A stretch of 64,000 nucleotides of DNA, taken from the NCBI GenBank assembly GCA_964633145.1, contig CAZWFE010000002.1, forward strand, positions 44,368 through 108,367, in the 5' to 3' direction. Positions 14,401 through 23,212 of the stretch are shown here, piece by piece. How positions within the stretch are numbered: position 1 is the stretch's first letter; the number at the start of each line of letters is the position of its first letter. Origin of the DNA: CAJXSD01 sp964633145 (GTDB taxonomy: Bacteria; Pseudomonadota; Alphaproteobacteria; Rhodobacterales; Rhodobacteraceae). The translations under genes and the position numbers were made by a program. The notes under the pieces were generated by a model. That model saw nothing but the letters and a program-made list of their open reading frames with translations. It did no database searches and was not told where the DNA came from.

Positions 14401-17259
14401 ATGACCGATTTGAAAACCATTCAGGTCCGCGGCGCGCGCGAACACAATTTGAAATCCATCGATGTCGATATCCCGCGTGATCAATTCGTGGTCATTACGG
14501 GGTTGTCAGGATCAGGGAAATCATCCCTTGCCTTTGATACCATCTACGCCGAGGGCCAGCGCCGCTATGTCGAAAGCCTGTCAGCCTATGCGCGTCAGTT
14601 TTTGGATATGATGGAAAAACCGGATGTGGATCATATCAGCGGCCTAAGCCCCGCAATTTCGATCGAACAAAAAACCACATCTAAAAACCCCCGTTCAACC
14701 GTTGGAACAGTCACCGAAATTTACGACTATATGCGGCTGCTCTTTGCCCGCGCGGGCACGCCCTATAGCCCCGCGACTGGCATGCCGATCGAGGCGCAAC
14801 AGGTCCAAGATATGGTCGATCGCGTCATGGCCATGGAGGAGGGCACGCGCGCCCACCTGTTGGCGCCAATCGTGCGGGATCGCAAGGGCGAATATCGCAA
14901 AGAGTTTTTGGAACTGCGCAAGCAGGGATTTCAACGGGTCAAAGTGGATGGTCAGTTTTATGAATTGGACGAACCACCCACACTAGATAAGAAATACCGC
15001 CACGATATTGATGTGGTTGTGGACCGCATCGTAGTACGCGAAGGTATGGATACTAGGCTGGCAGACAGTTTCCGGACCGCGCTGGATTTGGCCGATGGGA
15101 TTGCAATTTTGGAAACGGCCCCGCGCGACGGCGATCCGGAACGGATCACATTTTCAGAAAACTTTGCCTGTCCTGTCAGTGGCTTTACCATTCCTGAAAT
15201 TGAACCGCGCCTGTTTTCGTTCAACGCGCCCTTTGGGGCTTGTCCGCAATGCGACGGGTTGGGGATGGAACTGTTCTTTGACGAACGCTTGGTCGTGCCC
15301 GATCAGATGTTAAAGGTTCGTGATGGCGCATTGGCCCCGTGGCGCAAGGGGAAATCCCCATATTTCCTGCAAACAATCGAAGCGATTGCCAAACACTACG
15401 AATTTGACCAAAACGCCCGTTGGAAAGATCTGCCCGCCCATGTCAAACAGGTGTTTTTGCATGGCTCAGGTGACGAAGAAATCCAGTTCCGCTACGACGA
15501 AGGTGGCCGGATTTATCAGGTTAGCCGCGTGTTCGAAGGTGTCATTCCCAACATGGAACGCCGCTACCGAGAAACCGACAGCAATTGGATCCGCGAAGAA
15601 TTCGAACAATATCAAAATAACCGCCCCTGTGGCACCTGCGACGGCTATCGCCTAAAGCAAGAGGCATTGGCCGTCAAAATCGCGGGCGTTCATATTGGCC
15701 AAGTTGTGCAAATGTCCATCCGCGAGGCATATGCATGGTGCGAAACCGTCCCCAAACAATTAACCAAGCAGAAAAATGAAATTGCGCGCGCGATATTGAA
15801 AGAAATTCGCGAACGCCTAGGCTTTCTAAATAACGTGGGTCTGGAATACTTAACCCTCAGCCGAAATGCGGGAACATTGTCGGGCGGCGAAAGCCAGCGG
15901 ATCAGACTGGCCAGCCAAATTGGATCGGGCCTGACGGGCGTCCTTTATGTGCTGGACGAACCCTCGATTGGGTTGCATCAACGCGATAATGATCGTTTGC
16001 TGACCACATTGAAAAATCTGCGCGATCAGGGCAACACAGTAATCGTTGTCGAACACGACGAAGAGGCCATCCGCGAGGCGGACTATGTGTTCGATATCGG
16101 GCCAGGGGCCGGCGTACACGGCGGACAGGTTGTCAGCCACGGATCACCCAAACACGTGGCCAGCGATCCCAATTCATTAACGGGCCAGTATCTATCCGGT
16201 AAACGCGAAATCTCCGTGCCGGCGGAACGCCGCAAAGGCAATGGCAAAAAACTGACCGTTGTGAATGCGGTTGGCAACAACCTGAAAAATGTCACGGTTG
16301 ATTATCCTTTGGGGAAATTTGTATGCGTCACTGGGGTATCCGGCGGTGGGAAATCAACGCTGACCATCGAAACCCTGTTCAAAACCGCATCAATGCGCTT
16401 GAACGGCGCGAAACAGGCCCCAGCGCCCTGCGATACGATCAAAGGGTTGGAGTTATTGGACAAAGTGATCGATATTGACCAACGCCCCATCGGGCGCACG
16501 CCACGGTCCAATCCGGCCACATACACTGGTGCCTTTACCCCCATTCGCGAATGGTTCGCAGGCCTGCCCGAGGCAAAAACCCGCGGCTATAAACCGGGCC
16601 GTTTTTCCTTTAACGTCAAAGGCGGCCGATGCGAGGCCTGTCAGGGCGATGGTGTCATCAAAATCGAAATGCATTTCCTGCCAGATGTCTATGTCACTTG
16701 CGAAACCTGCCATGGTGCACGCTATAACCGTGAAACCCTTGAGGTGAAATTCAAAGGCAAATCCATCGCAGATGTTTTGGACATGACCGTCGAAGACGCC
16801 CAACAATTTTTCCAAGCCGTTCCCTCCATTCGCGAAAAAATGGATGCCTTGGTGCGGGTTGGATTGGGTTATATCAAAGTGGGCCAACAGGCCACCACAT
16901 TGTCTGGCGGCGAAGCGCAGCGTGTCAAATTGTCCAAAGAATTGGCGCGCCGCTCAACGGGCAAAACGCTCTATATCCTCGATGAACCGACCACTGGCTT
17001 ACATTTCGAAGATGTCCGTAAATTGCTTGAGGTGCTGCATGAACTGGTCGAACAAGGCAATTCCGTCATTGTCATCGAACATAACCTCGATGTTGTGAAA
17101 ACGGCTGATTGGATTATCGACATCGGCCCCGAGGGCGGCGATGGTGGTGGGACTGTCGTGGCCACTGGTACGCCCGAGGATGTGGCCAAAGTCGGCGCAA
17201 GCCACACAGGCCATTACCTAAAAGACATGCTCAACCCAAAACGTACCGCGGCTGAGTAA
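14401..17259 (+). CDS. uvrA: Excinuclease ABC subunit A
   Basis: UvrA is the damage-recognition ATPase of nucleotide excision repair and works as a dimer that loads UvrB. The 952 residues contain two ABC modules: Walker A GLSGSGKSS near residue 34 and GVSGGGKST near 645, signatures LSGGESQR and LSGGEAQR, and Walker B LYVLDEPS and LYILDEPT. The second zinc module is complete (CEACQGDG and CETCHG). In the first, the usual CxxC pair reads CPVS, so one of four cysteines is Ser, while CPQC is kept. It is transcribed alone behind a LexA box. Confidence 0.98.
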   Translation: MTDLKTIQVRGAREHNLKSIDVDIPRDQFVVITGLSGSGKSSLAFDTIYAEGQRRYVESLSAYARQFLDMMEKPDVDHISGLSPAISIEQKTTSKNPRSTVGTVTEIYDYMRLLFARAGTPYSPATGMPIEAQQVQDMVDRVMAMEEGTRAHLLAPIVRDRKGEYRKEFLELRKQGFQRVKVDGQFYELDEPPTLDKKYRHDIDVVVDRIVVREGMDTRLADSFRTALDLADGIAILETAPRDGDPERITFSENFACPVSGFTIPEIEPRLFSFNAPFGACPQCDGLGMELFFDERLVVPDQMLKVRDGALAPWRKGKSPYFLQTIEAIAKHYEFDQNARWKDLPAHVKQVFLHGSGDEEIQFRYDEGGRIYQVSRVFEGVIPNMERRYRETDSNWIREEFEQYQNNRPCGTCDGYRLKQEALAVKIAGVHIGQVVQMSIREAYAWCETVPKQLTKQKNEIARAILKEIRERLGFLNNVGLEYLTLSRNAGTLSGGESQRIRLASQIGSGLTGVLYVLDEPSIGLHQRDNDRLLTTLKNLRDQGNTVIVVEHDEEAIREADYVFDIGPGAGVHGGQVVSHGSPKHVASDPNSLTGQYLSGKREISVPAERRKGNGKKLTVVNAVGNNLKNVTVDYPLGKFVCVTGVSGGGKSTLTIETLFKTASMRLNGAKQAPAPCDTIKGLELLDKVIDIDQRPIGRTPRSNPATYTGAFTPIREWFAGLPEAKTRGYKPGRFSFNVKGGRCEACQGDGVIKIEMHFLPDVYVTCETCHGARYNRETLEVKFKGKSIADVLDMTVEDAQQFFQAVPSIREKMDALVRVGLGYIKVGQQATTLSGGEAQRVKLSKELARRSTGKTLYILDEPTTGLHFEDVRKLLEVLHELVEQGNSVIVIEHNLDVVKTADWIIDIGPEGGDGGGTVVATGTPEDVAKVGASHTGHYLKDMLNPKRTAAE

Positions 17260-17349
17260 ACTGCCAGCGCGCCGTCAACATTTTGGCTGACCCAGCCGCC
17301 TTTCGCGCGGCTGGCATGCTTTGATGACGCAATAACCTAGAAAAACAGG

Positions 17350-17373
17350 ACATTTTTTGTCTAAAAATATCCT
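17350..17373 (+). repeat. Dispersed intergenic repeat, copy 1
   Basis: A 24-base segment here matches the minus strand at 34448-34471 at 23 of 24 positions. It lies after uvrA and is followed by a GC-rich hairpin at 17384-17405. The other copy also flanks GC-rich hairpins. This looks like a repeated extragenic element spread in the genome. Confidence 0.7.
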
Positions 17374-17383
17374 CGCCGAAGGC

Positions 17384-17405
17384 ATGCACCCCCATAGGGG
17401 TGCAT
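17384..17405. other. Perfect hairpin between uvrA and the DUF2892 gene
   Basis: ATGCACCCC (17384-17392) and GGGGTGCAT (17397-17405) form a 9-bp perfect stem with a CATA loop. It lies 14 bases past the DUF2892 stop (minus strand) and 125 bases past uvrA. There is no U-run on either side, so it may be a Rho-type or repeat-element hairpin. A weaker hairpin closer to uvrA, CCAGCCG with CGGCTGG at 17292-17314, also lacks a U-run. Confidence 0.6.
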
Positions 17406-17418
17406 TAACGATCCAGAA

Positions 17419-17622
17419 TCAGTCTTTCTTGGCAGCGCAGGTGTTGATCCCCAAAATGCTATACAGCAGACAATTTGACATCAAGCCGGTTGCCAGTGGG
17501 ATAATTCCCAACAGATATAACCAGCTATAGGTGGCGTCTGTGTTGAAAAAATACCCTGCGATCAGTGCCAGGCCGACGACAATTCGTAAAATGCGATCAA
17601 TGCCGCCTACGTTCTTTTTCAT
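17419..17622 (-). CDS. Small DUF2892 inner-membrane protein
   Basis: The 67-residue protein has the DUF2892 pattern: KNVGGIDRILRIVVGLALIA, two transmembrane segments, a glycine-rich turn and the cysteines NCLLYSILGINTC near the end. Members occur alone or fused to rhodanese domains (E. coli YgaP) and often sit near sulfur-handling genes. No such neighbour is present here. It is read leftward from its own AT-rich upstream region holding an inverted repeat at 17651-17671, separate from the liv operon because of the terminator at 17684. Confidence 0.85.
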   Translation of the reverse strand: MKKNVGGIDRILRIVVGLALIAGYFFNTDATYSWLYLLGIIPLATGLMSNCLLYSILGINTCAAKKD

Positions 17623-17650
17623 AATAGTCCCTCACAACATATATATAAAT

Positions 17651-17671
17651 TTGAATATATACTAAATTCAA
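17651..17671. promoter_or_regulatory. Inverted repeat upstream of the DUF2892 gene
   Basis: TTGAAT (17651-17656) and ATTCAA (17666-17671) form an inverted repeat with nine bases between, 29 bases before the DUF2892 start codon in a very AT-rich stretch. It looks like a small dimeric repressor site. It does not fit the ATTC-N8-GAAT pattern reported for SqrR-type sulfur regulators, so the regulator is unknown. Confidence 0.35.
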
Positions 17672-17682
17672 GTAATGACAAT

Positions 17683-17712
17683 AAAAAAATGGCCCAAGCT
17701 GAGCTGGGCCAT
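17683..17712 (-). terminator. Terminator of the liv operon
   Basis: ATGGCCCA and TGGGCCAT (17689-17696, 17705-17712) form an 8-bp stem followed by a run of U on the minus strand, eight bases past the livM stop. Confidence 0.88.
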
Positions 17713-17720
17713 TTTCTATG

Positions 17721-19022
17721 TTATTTTTCTGGGATCAAACCCCTTGGGCTAAATCGTAGCACTAACAACAGGATCAATCCCATTGTGAACAATCGCATGT
17801 GCGCCACACTATCCAGCAGGTGCAAACGCAGCGCGCTGTCTTCGGCCATGCCGCTGGTAACGATGTTCATCAGCCATTGACCTAACGGCTCCACTTGAAC
17901 CCATAAAAACCAGATCAGAAATCCGCCCAATACGGCCCCGAAGTTGTTACCTGATCCACCAACAATCACCATAACCCAGATCAGGAATGTGTACCGCAAC
18001 GGTTGATATGTTCCTGGGGTCAGCTGTCCATCAAGGGTTGTCATCATTGCGCCCGCGATACCACAAATTGCCGAGCCTAAGATAAAGATCTGCAAATGCC
18101 GGTGTGTGACGTTCTTGCCCATTGCTTCGGCTGCGACTTCGTTATCGCGGATGGCGCGCATCATGCGTCCCCATGGGCTGTTTAGCGACAATTGCGCCAT
18201 TACCAGCAAAATCACCAAAACGGCTGTGAACAACAGCGAATAGCTGAATTTCACATAGAGTGACGATGCCGTGACAGGATCAAATCCCCATTGGGTGGCT
18301 TTGTCGACGAATTCAGCAGATTGTTGTAAATCAACTTCGCGCGCGACGGGGCGGTCCAAACCGATAACGTTTTTAACGCCACGGGCCAACCAATCTTCGT
18401 TTTTCATAATGGCAATGACGATTTCCGCGATGCCCAAGGTGGCAATCGCCAGATAATCAGACCGCAGGCCCAATGCTGTTTTACCGATAATCCAGGCTGC
18501 AGCTGCGGCCAAGACACCACCAATGGGCCATGCCATTAAAATGGGCAAACCCAAGCCACCAATATTGCCCTGTAATGCGGGATTGATCGCCTCGATCGCA
18601 GCAACGGCTGGGTCGAATACAGCGCGGTAGATGAAAAAACCAACAATCAGAACAGCCGTTGCGCCGAAAAATCGTATTCTGCCGGCTGGCAACGTTTTGA
18701 TGGCAAACCCTGTCGCTATAATCGCCAACACTCCAAGAACCAGTGCTGCGATTAATCCCAAGCCGCCTGCAGACCAGGCCTCGCCGACAGGATCGGATGA
18801 AACCAAAACGGTTGCCAAGCCACCCAGTGCAACAAAGCCCATGACACCCACGTTAAACAGGCCAGCAAAGCCCCACTGCAGGTTCACACCTAAGGCCATG
18901 ATTGCGCTGATTAAGCCCATGTTGACGATCAACAGCGCCGAGTTCCAGCTTTGAATCATGCCGGTCATCACAATTAAACCTGCGACAATGGCAAAGAGGC
19001 CGATGTTTTTTGTACGTTCCAT
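17721..19022 (-). CDS. livM: Branched-chain amino acid-type ABC transporter permease, LivM
   Basis: This is one of two inner-membrane channel subunits of a high-affinity HAAT-family importer. The 433 residues give around ten hydrophobic segments. The ATPase-contact region reads SPWGRMMRAIRDNEVAAEAMGKN, typical for LivM. It contains an extra loop (about residues 210-245, with DRPVAREVDLQQSAEFVDK), making it longer than many LivM proteins. Its ATG overlaps the livH stop (TGATG), and it is last in the operon, with a terminator after it. The ligand may be leucine-type amino acids but could be an amide or other small compound. Confidence 0.93.
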   Translation of the reverse strand: MERTKNIGLFAIVAGLIVMTGMIQSWNSALLIVNMGLISAIMALGVNLQWGFAGLFNVGVMGFVALGGLATVLVSSDPVGEAWSAGGLGLIAALVLGVLAIIATGFAIKTLPAGRIRFFGATAVLIVGFFIYRAVFDPAVAAIEAINPALQGNIGGLGLPILMAWPIGGVLAAAAAWIIGKTALGLRSDYLAIATLGIAEIVIAIMKNEDWLARGVKNVIGLDRPVAREVDLQQSAEFVDKATQWGFDPVTASSLYVKFSYSLLFTAVLVILLVMAQLSLNSPWGRMMRAIRDNEVAAEAMGKNVTHRHLQIFILGSAICGIAGAMMTTLDGQLTPGTYQPLRYTFLIWVMVIVGGSGNNFGAVLGGFLIWFLWVQVEPLGQWLMNIVTSGMAEDSALRLHLLDSVAHMRLFTMGLILLLVLRFSPRGLIPEK

Positions 19023-20032
19023 CAGTATGCCTTTCCTTTGAACAGTCCCGTTGGGCGGAACAGCAGCACGACAATCAAAATCATAAAGCTAACCGCAAAT
19101 TTATAATCAGTTGACAACAGTTGCACCAAACCAGAGGGTTCAAGCGTTTCTGGCAACCAATATCCCAACACTTTTTTCCACGCATATGTGATCATCACCT
19201 CAGAAAAGGCGACAACAAAACCGCCCGCAATCGCGCCCAATGGGCTGCCCAAGCCGCCCACAATCGCACTGGCAAAGATTGGCAGCAGCAATTGGAAATA
19301 GGTGAACGGTTTGAACGATTTATCCAAACCATACAAAACACCCGCGATTGTTGCCAGTGCAGCCACGATGATCCATGTGACGGCAACAACACGTTCCGGG
19401 CTGATCCCGGATAACAATGCAAGATCTTCGTTATCGGAATAGGCACGCATCGATTTGCCAGTGCGCGTTTTGTTTAGGAACCAAAACAACAGCGCCACGG
19501 CAATGGCAGCTGTAACAACAGTGATGGCTTGGGTCGATTTGATGGCCAAGCCTTCGTCTAGGCCCGTCATATTTTTGAATTCACGCGCCTTGATCAAAAA
19601 CCGTTCGCCGTCGCGGAATTGTTGTTCATTGGGGCCAATGATGACACGAACGATGCCGTTCATCATGAACATGACACCCATCGACACGATGACCAAAATC
19701 ACCGGTTTCGATTTTTTCTCGCGATAGAATTTATAGACCAATTTATCGGTCATCAACACCATCAACACCGCGCCTGCAATGCCAAAGGGCAGGGCCAGTA
19801 ACGCCGTTGGCAGGGGGCCAAAACTGATGCCGATGGATTGCATCCACCATGTGACCAGCACAGTGACCATCGCCCCAAAGGCCATGGTGTCCCCATGCGC
19901 AAAATTCGAAAACCGCAAAATACCATAGATCAGCGTGACGCCAAGCGCGCCTAGGGCCAATTGGCTGCCATAGGCAATCGCAGGCACCAAGACGAAATTT
20001 GAAAGGGCGACAAAACCGTTTAGAAACTCCAT
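19022..20032 (-). CDS. livH: Branched-chain amino acid-type ABC transporter permease, LivH
   Basis: This is the second channel subunit. The 336 residues begin with a hydrophobic segment and the family pattern ALGVTLIYGILRFSNFAHGD, and have the ATPase-contact loop TRTGKSMRAYSDNEDLALLSGI. It is followed by overlapping livM and starts four bases after livF, so F-H-M are tightly coupled. An insertion between residues 125 and 165 (GPNEQQFRDGERFL) makes it longer than E. coli LivH. Confidence 0.93.
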   Translation of the reverse strand: MEFLNGFVALSNFVLVPAIAYGSQLALGALGVTLIYGILRFSNFAHGDTMAFGAMVTVLVTWWMQSIGISFGPLPTALLALPFGIAGAVLMVLMTDKLVYKFYREKKSKPVILVIVSMGVMFMMNGIVRVIIGPNEQQFRDGERFLIKAREFKNMTGLDEGLAIKSTQAITVVTAAIAVALLFWFLNKTRTGKSMRAYSDNEDLALLSGISPERVVAVTWIIVAALATIAGVLYGLDKSFKPFTYFQLLLPIFASAIVGGLGSPLGAIAGGFVVAFSEVMITYAWKKVLGYWLPETLEPSGLVQLLSTDYKFAVSFMILIVVLLFRPTGLFKGKAY

Positions 20033-20036
20033 GCCC

Positions 20037-20750
20037 TTATCCTCCTAGGAATGAACGACGAACTTCGGGGTCCGCCAACAAATCTTTGCCGCTGCCAGTA
20101 TGCGCATTGGCCCCTTGGACCAAAACATAGCCTTTGTCAGCGATTTCCAGTGCTTGGCGGGCGTTTTGTTCCACCATCAGAATTGGGATGCCTGTGCGCG
20201 CTACCTCGATGATGCGGTCAAACAATTCGTCCATGACGATGGGGCTGACGCCTGCGGTGGGTTCGTCCAGCATCAATACCTTGGGTTGGGTCATCAATGC
20301 GCGACCCACTGCGACCTGTTGGCGTTGCCCGCCTGACAGTTCACCCGCCGCTTGGTAGCGTTTGTCGCGTAAAATTGGGAACAAGTCATAGATTTGTTCC
20401 ATTGTCTGGCGAATATCGTCGTTGCGGATGAATGCGCCCATCTCTAAATTTTCTTCGACGGTCATTGACGCAAAGATGTTGTTTGTTTGGGGCACGAACC
20501 CCATGCCTTTGATAACGCGGTCTTGGGGGGACAAATGTGTGATGTCCTCTCCGTCCAGGCGCACAGCACCATCACGGACGTTTAGCATTCCGAATACAGC
20601 TTTCATCGCGGTCGATTTGCCGGCACCGTTCGGGCCAACAATTACAGCAATTTCGCCTTTGTCGACTGCAATCGTGCAGCCATGCAAAATATCGGGGCCG
20701 TTTCCATAGCCGCCGGTCATGCAATCGCCAATCAAAAATGGCTCAGACAT
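20037..20750 (-). CDS. livF: Branched-chain amino acid-type ABC transporter ATPase, LivF
   Basis: This is a 237-residue ATPase with Walker A GPNGAGKST, the Q-loop in FVPQTNNIF, signature LSGGQRQQVAVGRAL, Walker B VLMLDEPTAGVSP and the switch His replaced in the usual LivF way (ILMVEQNA). It pairs with LivG to power LivH-LivM. It lies about 62 bases after livG and is close to livH. Confidence 0.95.
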   Translation of the reverse strand: MSEPFLIGDCMTGGYGNGPDILHGCTIAVDKGEIAVIVGPNGAGKSTAMKAVFGMLNVRDGAVRLDGEDITHLSPQDRVIKGMGFVPQTNNIFASMTVEENLEMGAFIRNDDIRQTMEQIYDLFPILRDKRYQAAGELSGGQRQQVAVGRALMTQPKVLMLDEPTAGVSPIVMDELFDRIIEVARTGIPILMVEQNARQALEIADKGYVLVQGANAHTGSGKDLLADPEVRRSFLGG

Positions 20751-20812
20751 TTATTTTTCCTTTCACGTGCCTACACACTTTGGCGTAGGGCAGGGCGCGC
20801 ATTGCCCCTATG

Positions 20813-21595
20813 TTATGCTTCTAGCAGGTCTTTGTTTTTCAAACCTGTTCCCAGATAGGCTTCGATCACTTGTTCATTGGATTTGATTTCATCCAAAGTG
20901 CCCTGAGCCAAAACTTTGCCTTCGGCCATACAAATGACTGGGTTACACAGGCGACCGATGAAATCCATATCGTGTTCGATCACAACAAATGTGTAGCCAC
21001 GGTCTTGGTTCAAACGGATGATGGCATCGCCGATCGTGTTTAACAAAGTGCGGTTTACGCCTGCGCCCACTTCGTCCAGAAATACGATCTTTGCGTCGAC
21101 CATCATGGTGCGGCCCAGTTCCAGCAATTTTTTCTGCCCGCCCGAGACCTGACCCGCTTTGTGGTCGGCCAAATGCGTGATGGTCAGAAATTCCAATACT
21201 TCGTCAGCTTTGGCGCGCAATGCGCGTTCTTGGTCTGCGATGCGTTTGCGACCAAACCAGGTGTCCCACAAACGTTCGCCGATTTGATCACCAGGGACCA
21301 TCATCAAATTTTCACGGCATGACATTGAATGGAATTCATGTGCGATTTGGAACGTACGCAACAGACCTTTGTGAAACAATTCGTGGGGTGGCAGACCTGT
21401 TATGTCCTCTCCTGCCATCGTGACGCGCCCAGATGTGGGGGTCAATACGCCGGCAATCACGTTAAACAATGTCGTTTTGCCAGCACCATTTGGACCAATC
21501 AGACCTGTGATCGATCCTTGTTCGATTTCAAGCGTTGCCCCATCCACTGCATGGAAGCCGCCAAAATGTTTATGAAGGTTTTCAACCTTGATCAC
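20813..21595 (-). CDS. livG: Branched-chain amino acid-type ABC transporter ATPase, LivG
   Basis: This 260-residue ATPase has Walker A GPNGAGKTT, the LivG-specific region GLLRTFQIAHEF, signature VSGGQKKLLELGRTM and Walker B IVFLDEVGAGV, with the downstream VIEHDMDFI. The Walker B Glu-Val in place of Glu-Pro is a small variation. It starts at a GTG with AAAGGA seven bases upstream. It follows livK after a 78-base gap that holds a hairpin. Confidence 0.95.
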   Translation of the reverse strand: MIKVENLHKHFGGFHAVDGATLEIEQGSITGLIGPNGAGKTTLFNVIAGVLTPTSGRVTMAGEDITGLPPHELFHKGLLRTFQIAHEFHSMSCRENLMMVPGDQIGERLWDTWFGRKRIADQERALRAKADEVLEFLTITHLADHKAGQVSGGQKKLLELGRTMMVDAKIVFLDEVGAGVNRTLLNTIGDAIIRLNQDRGYTFVVIEHDMDFIGRLCNPVICMAEGKVLAQGTLDEIKSNEQVIEAYLGTGLKNKDLLEA

Positions 21596-21628
21596 GGTTG
21601 GATCCTTTCCCCGATTTTGTAACGAAAC

Positions 21629-21648
21629 AGCCCGGCAATCGCCGGGCT
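21629..21648 (-). other. Hairpin between livK and livG
   Basis: AGCCCGGC and GCCGGGCT form an 8-bp stem with a four-base loop. It is 26 bases past livK and 34 before livG and has no proper U-run. Such hairpins in binding-protein operons protect the 3' end of the binding-protein message or cause partial termination, so that the binding protein is made in excess. Confidence 0.7.
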
Positions 21649-21673
21649 GCGTAATTCTTACAGTTCGTTTGAA

Positions 21674-22861
21674 TTAACGGAAACGTACGGTGTTGATCGC
21701 ACCATTACCGATTTCGATTTCACGATAGTTACCGGCTGATTCACCTGGGCCAATCAGTTCAACCGCAGTGGCACCAACATAGTCGATGTCCTGACCCGCT
21801 GCAATCAGGTCCAGCGCTTTGCCCAACTCGCCTGGCAGGATTGGTTCGCCTGGTGCGTTTGCCAGATCCATGATCTTGCCTGCAAAATCGGCCGAGTTTG
21901 TTGAACCCGCGGCCTGCATTGCCAACATGATCAATGCGGCTGCGTCATAGCTTTCAGGTGCGAATGCTGATGTGCCTTCGAAACCTGCTGCTGAGGCTAG
22001 CTCTTGGAACACTTCGGAACCTTTGCTGTCGGTACCTGGGTACTGACCGAATGAACCGTCCAAATCGGACCCAATTGTGTCAACCAATTCTTGGCCGACC
22101 ATACCATCGGGCAACACGAATGTGTCAAACGCGCCTGTGTCCAAAGATGCTTGGATGATGCCCTTGCCACCTTGGTCGGTGTAGCCTGCGACAACCAATA
22201 CGTCACCACCGGCAGATGCCAATGCGCCCACTTCGGCTGAGTAGTCGGCTTTGCCGTCTTCGTGTGCCGCAGAAATGGTCACTGTGCCGCCAGCCGCTTC
22301 GAACGCAGCTTGGAAGCTGTCAGCCAAACCTTTGCCGTAGTCGTTGTTTGTGTATGTCAACGCAACTGTTTTGATGCCACGTTCCATGATCACATTTGTC
22401 ATCACAACGCCCTGACGTGCGTCTGATGGGGCTGTACGGAAAAACAGGCCGTCATCTTCGGCTGTCGACAGCGCAGGTGATGTTGCCGATGGTGATACCA
22501 TCACAACGCCGTTTGCGCGTGCTACGTTTTGCAAAATCGCACCTGTTACACCGGAACAGTCTGCGCCCATGATGGCGTTGACTTTGTCAGATGTGATTAA
22601 ACGCTCAGCTGCTGCGGTTGCTGCGGCGGCGTCAACACATGTGCTGTCTGCACGAACTGGCGTGACAGTTGAACCATCCAGCAGTTTGCCAGATGCGGTT
22701 ACTTCGGCCATCGCCATTTCAGCGCCGGCGGCCATCATAGGTGTGATGGATTCCAATGGACCAGTAAAGCCCAAGATAACGCCGATTTTAACGTCTTCTG
22801 CTGCGATCGCGGATGACGCTAGGATTGCGGATGCAGCTGTCGCTGTCAGCAATTTTTTCAT
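21674..22861 (-). CDS. livK: Periplasmic substrate-binding protein of the liv-type transporter
   Basis: The product binds the transported ligand in the periplasm and delivers it to LivHM. The 395 residues have a signal peptide (MKKLLTATAASAILASSAIAA, cut after AIA) and a type I periplasmic-binding fold: DVKIGVILGFTGPLES at the start, MGADCSGVTGA, SPSATSPALS and ALTYTNNDYGKG. The start at 22861 has GGGAGAG six bases upstream. It is first in the K-G-F-H-M order. It is likely specific for a branched-chain amino acid or a related compound; the sequence alone cannot decide. Confidence 0.92.
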   Translation of the reverse strand: MKKLLTATAASAILASSAIAAEDVKIGVILGFTGPLESITPMMAAGAEMAMAEVTASGKLLDGSTVTPVRADSTCVDAAAATAAAERLITSDKVNAIMGADCSGVTGAILQNVARANGVVMVSPSATSPALSTAEDDGLFFRTAPSDARQGVVMTNVIMERGIKTVALTYTNNDYGKGLADSFQAAFEAAGGTVTISAAHEDGKADYSAEVGALASAGGDVLVVAGYTDQGGKGIIQASLDTGAFDTFVLPDGMVGQELVDTIGSDLDGSFGQYPGTDSKGSEVFQELASAAGFEGTSAFAPESYDAAALIMLAMQAAGSTNSADFAGKIMDLANAPGEPILPGELGKALDLIAAGQDIDYVGATAVELIGPGESAGNYREIEIGNGAINTVRFR

Positions 22862-23212
22862 AGTTTTCTCTCCCAAAAGTTTTGTAAAACTCGAGCCTTA
22901 GAATACTGTTCACAATCGCAAAAGAAAAGGCCAATTTAAGGAACCTTAACGCTGCGGAAAGCTGTATCATGTTTGCTGTGAATCTACCTAGGCTGCGTTT
23001 GGTTAATTTCGGTTAAAATGGCGTTAAAACAATAATTTATACGCAACCGTTTCTTGGCGATCGCATGGAACGGGTGCAAAGGTTTTCAAAAATAAATCAA
23101 CGCGCGTTCGTTTGGCCATCAACCGCAATTCGTGCAGCCCAAGTAGGGGCCATTGCCCAGAATCGCCAAGGGCAGCGTGTGTTATTGTGGGTATTTTACG
23201 TTGCGGATGGGG
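22862..23212. other. 351-base gap upstream of livK with a possible CtrA site
   Basis: No gene is supported here. The livK promoter must lie inside, but no clear -35/-10 pair was found. TTAA-N7-TTAA, the consensus for the cell-cycle regulator CtrA, is present at 23013-23027. In an AT-rich stretch this can be chance. No terminator of the upstream regulator gene is visible. Confidence 0.35.

Noticed and set aside
17651..17681. SqrR/BigR-type ATTC-N8-GAAT site before the DUF2892 gene
   Set aside because: The half-sites are in the opposite order and the spacing does not fit.
22862..23212. Possible small gene on the plus strand in the livK upstream gap
   Set aside because: The frame runs into the end of the regulator gene on the other strand and shows no family features.
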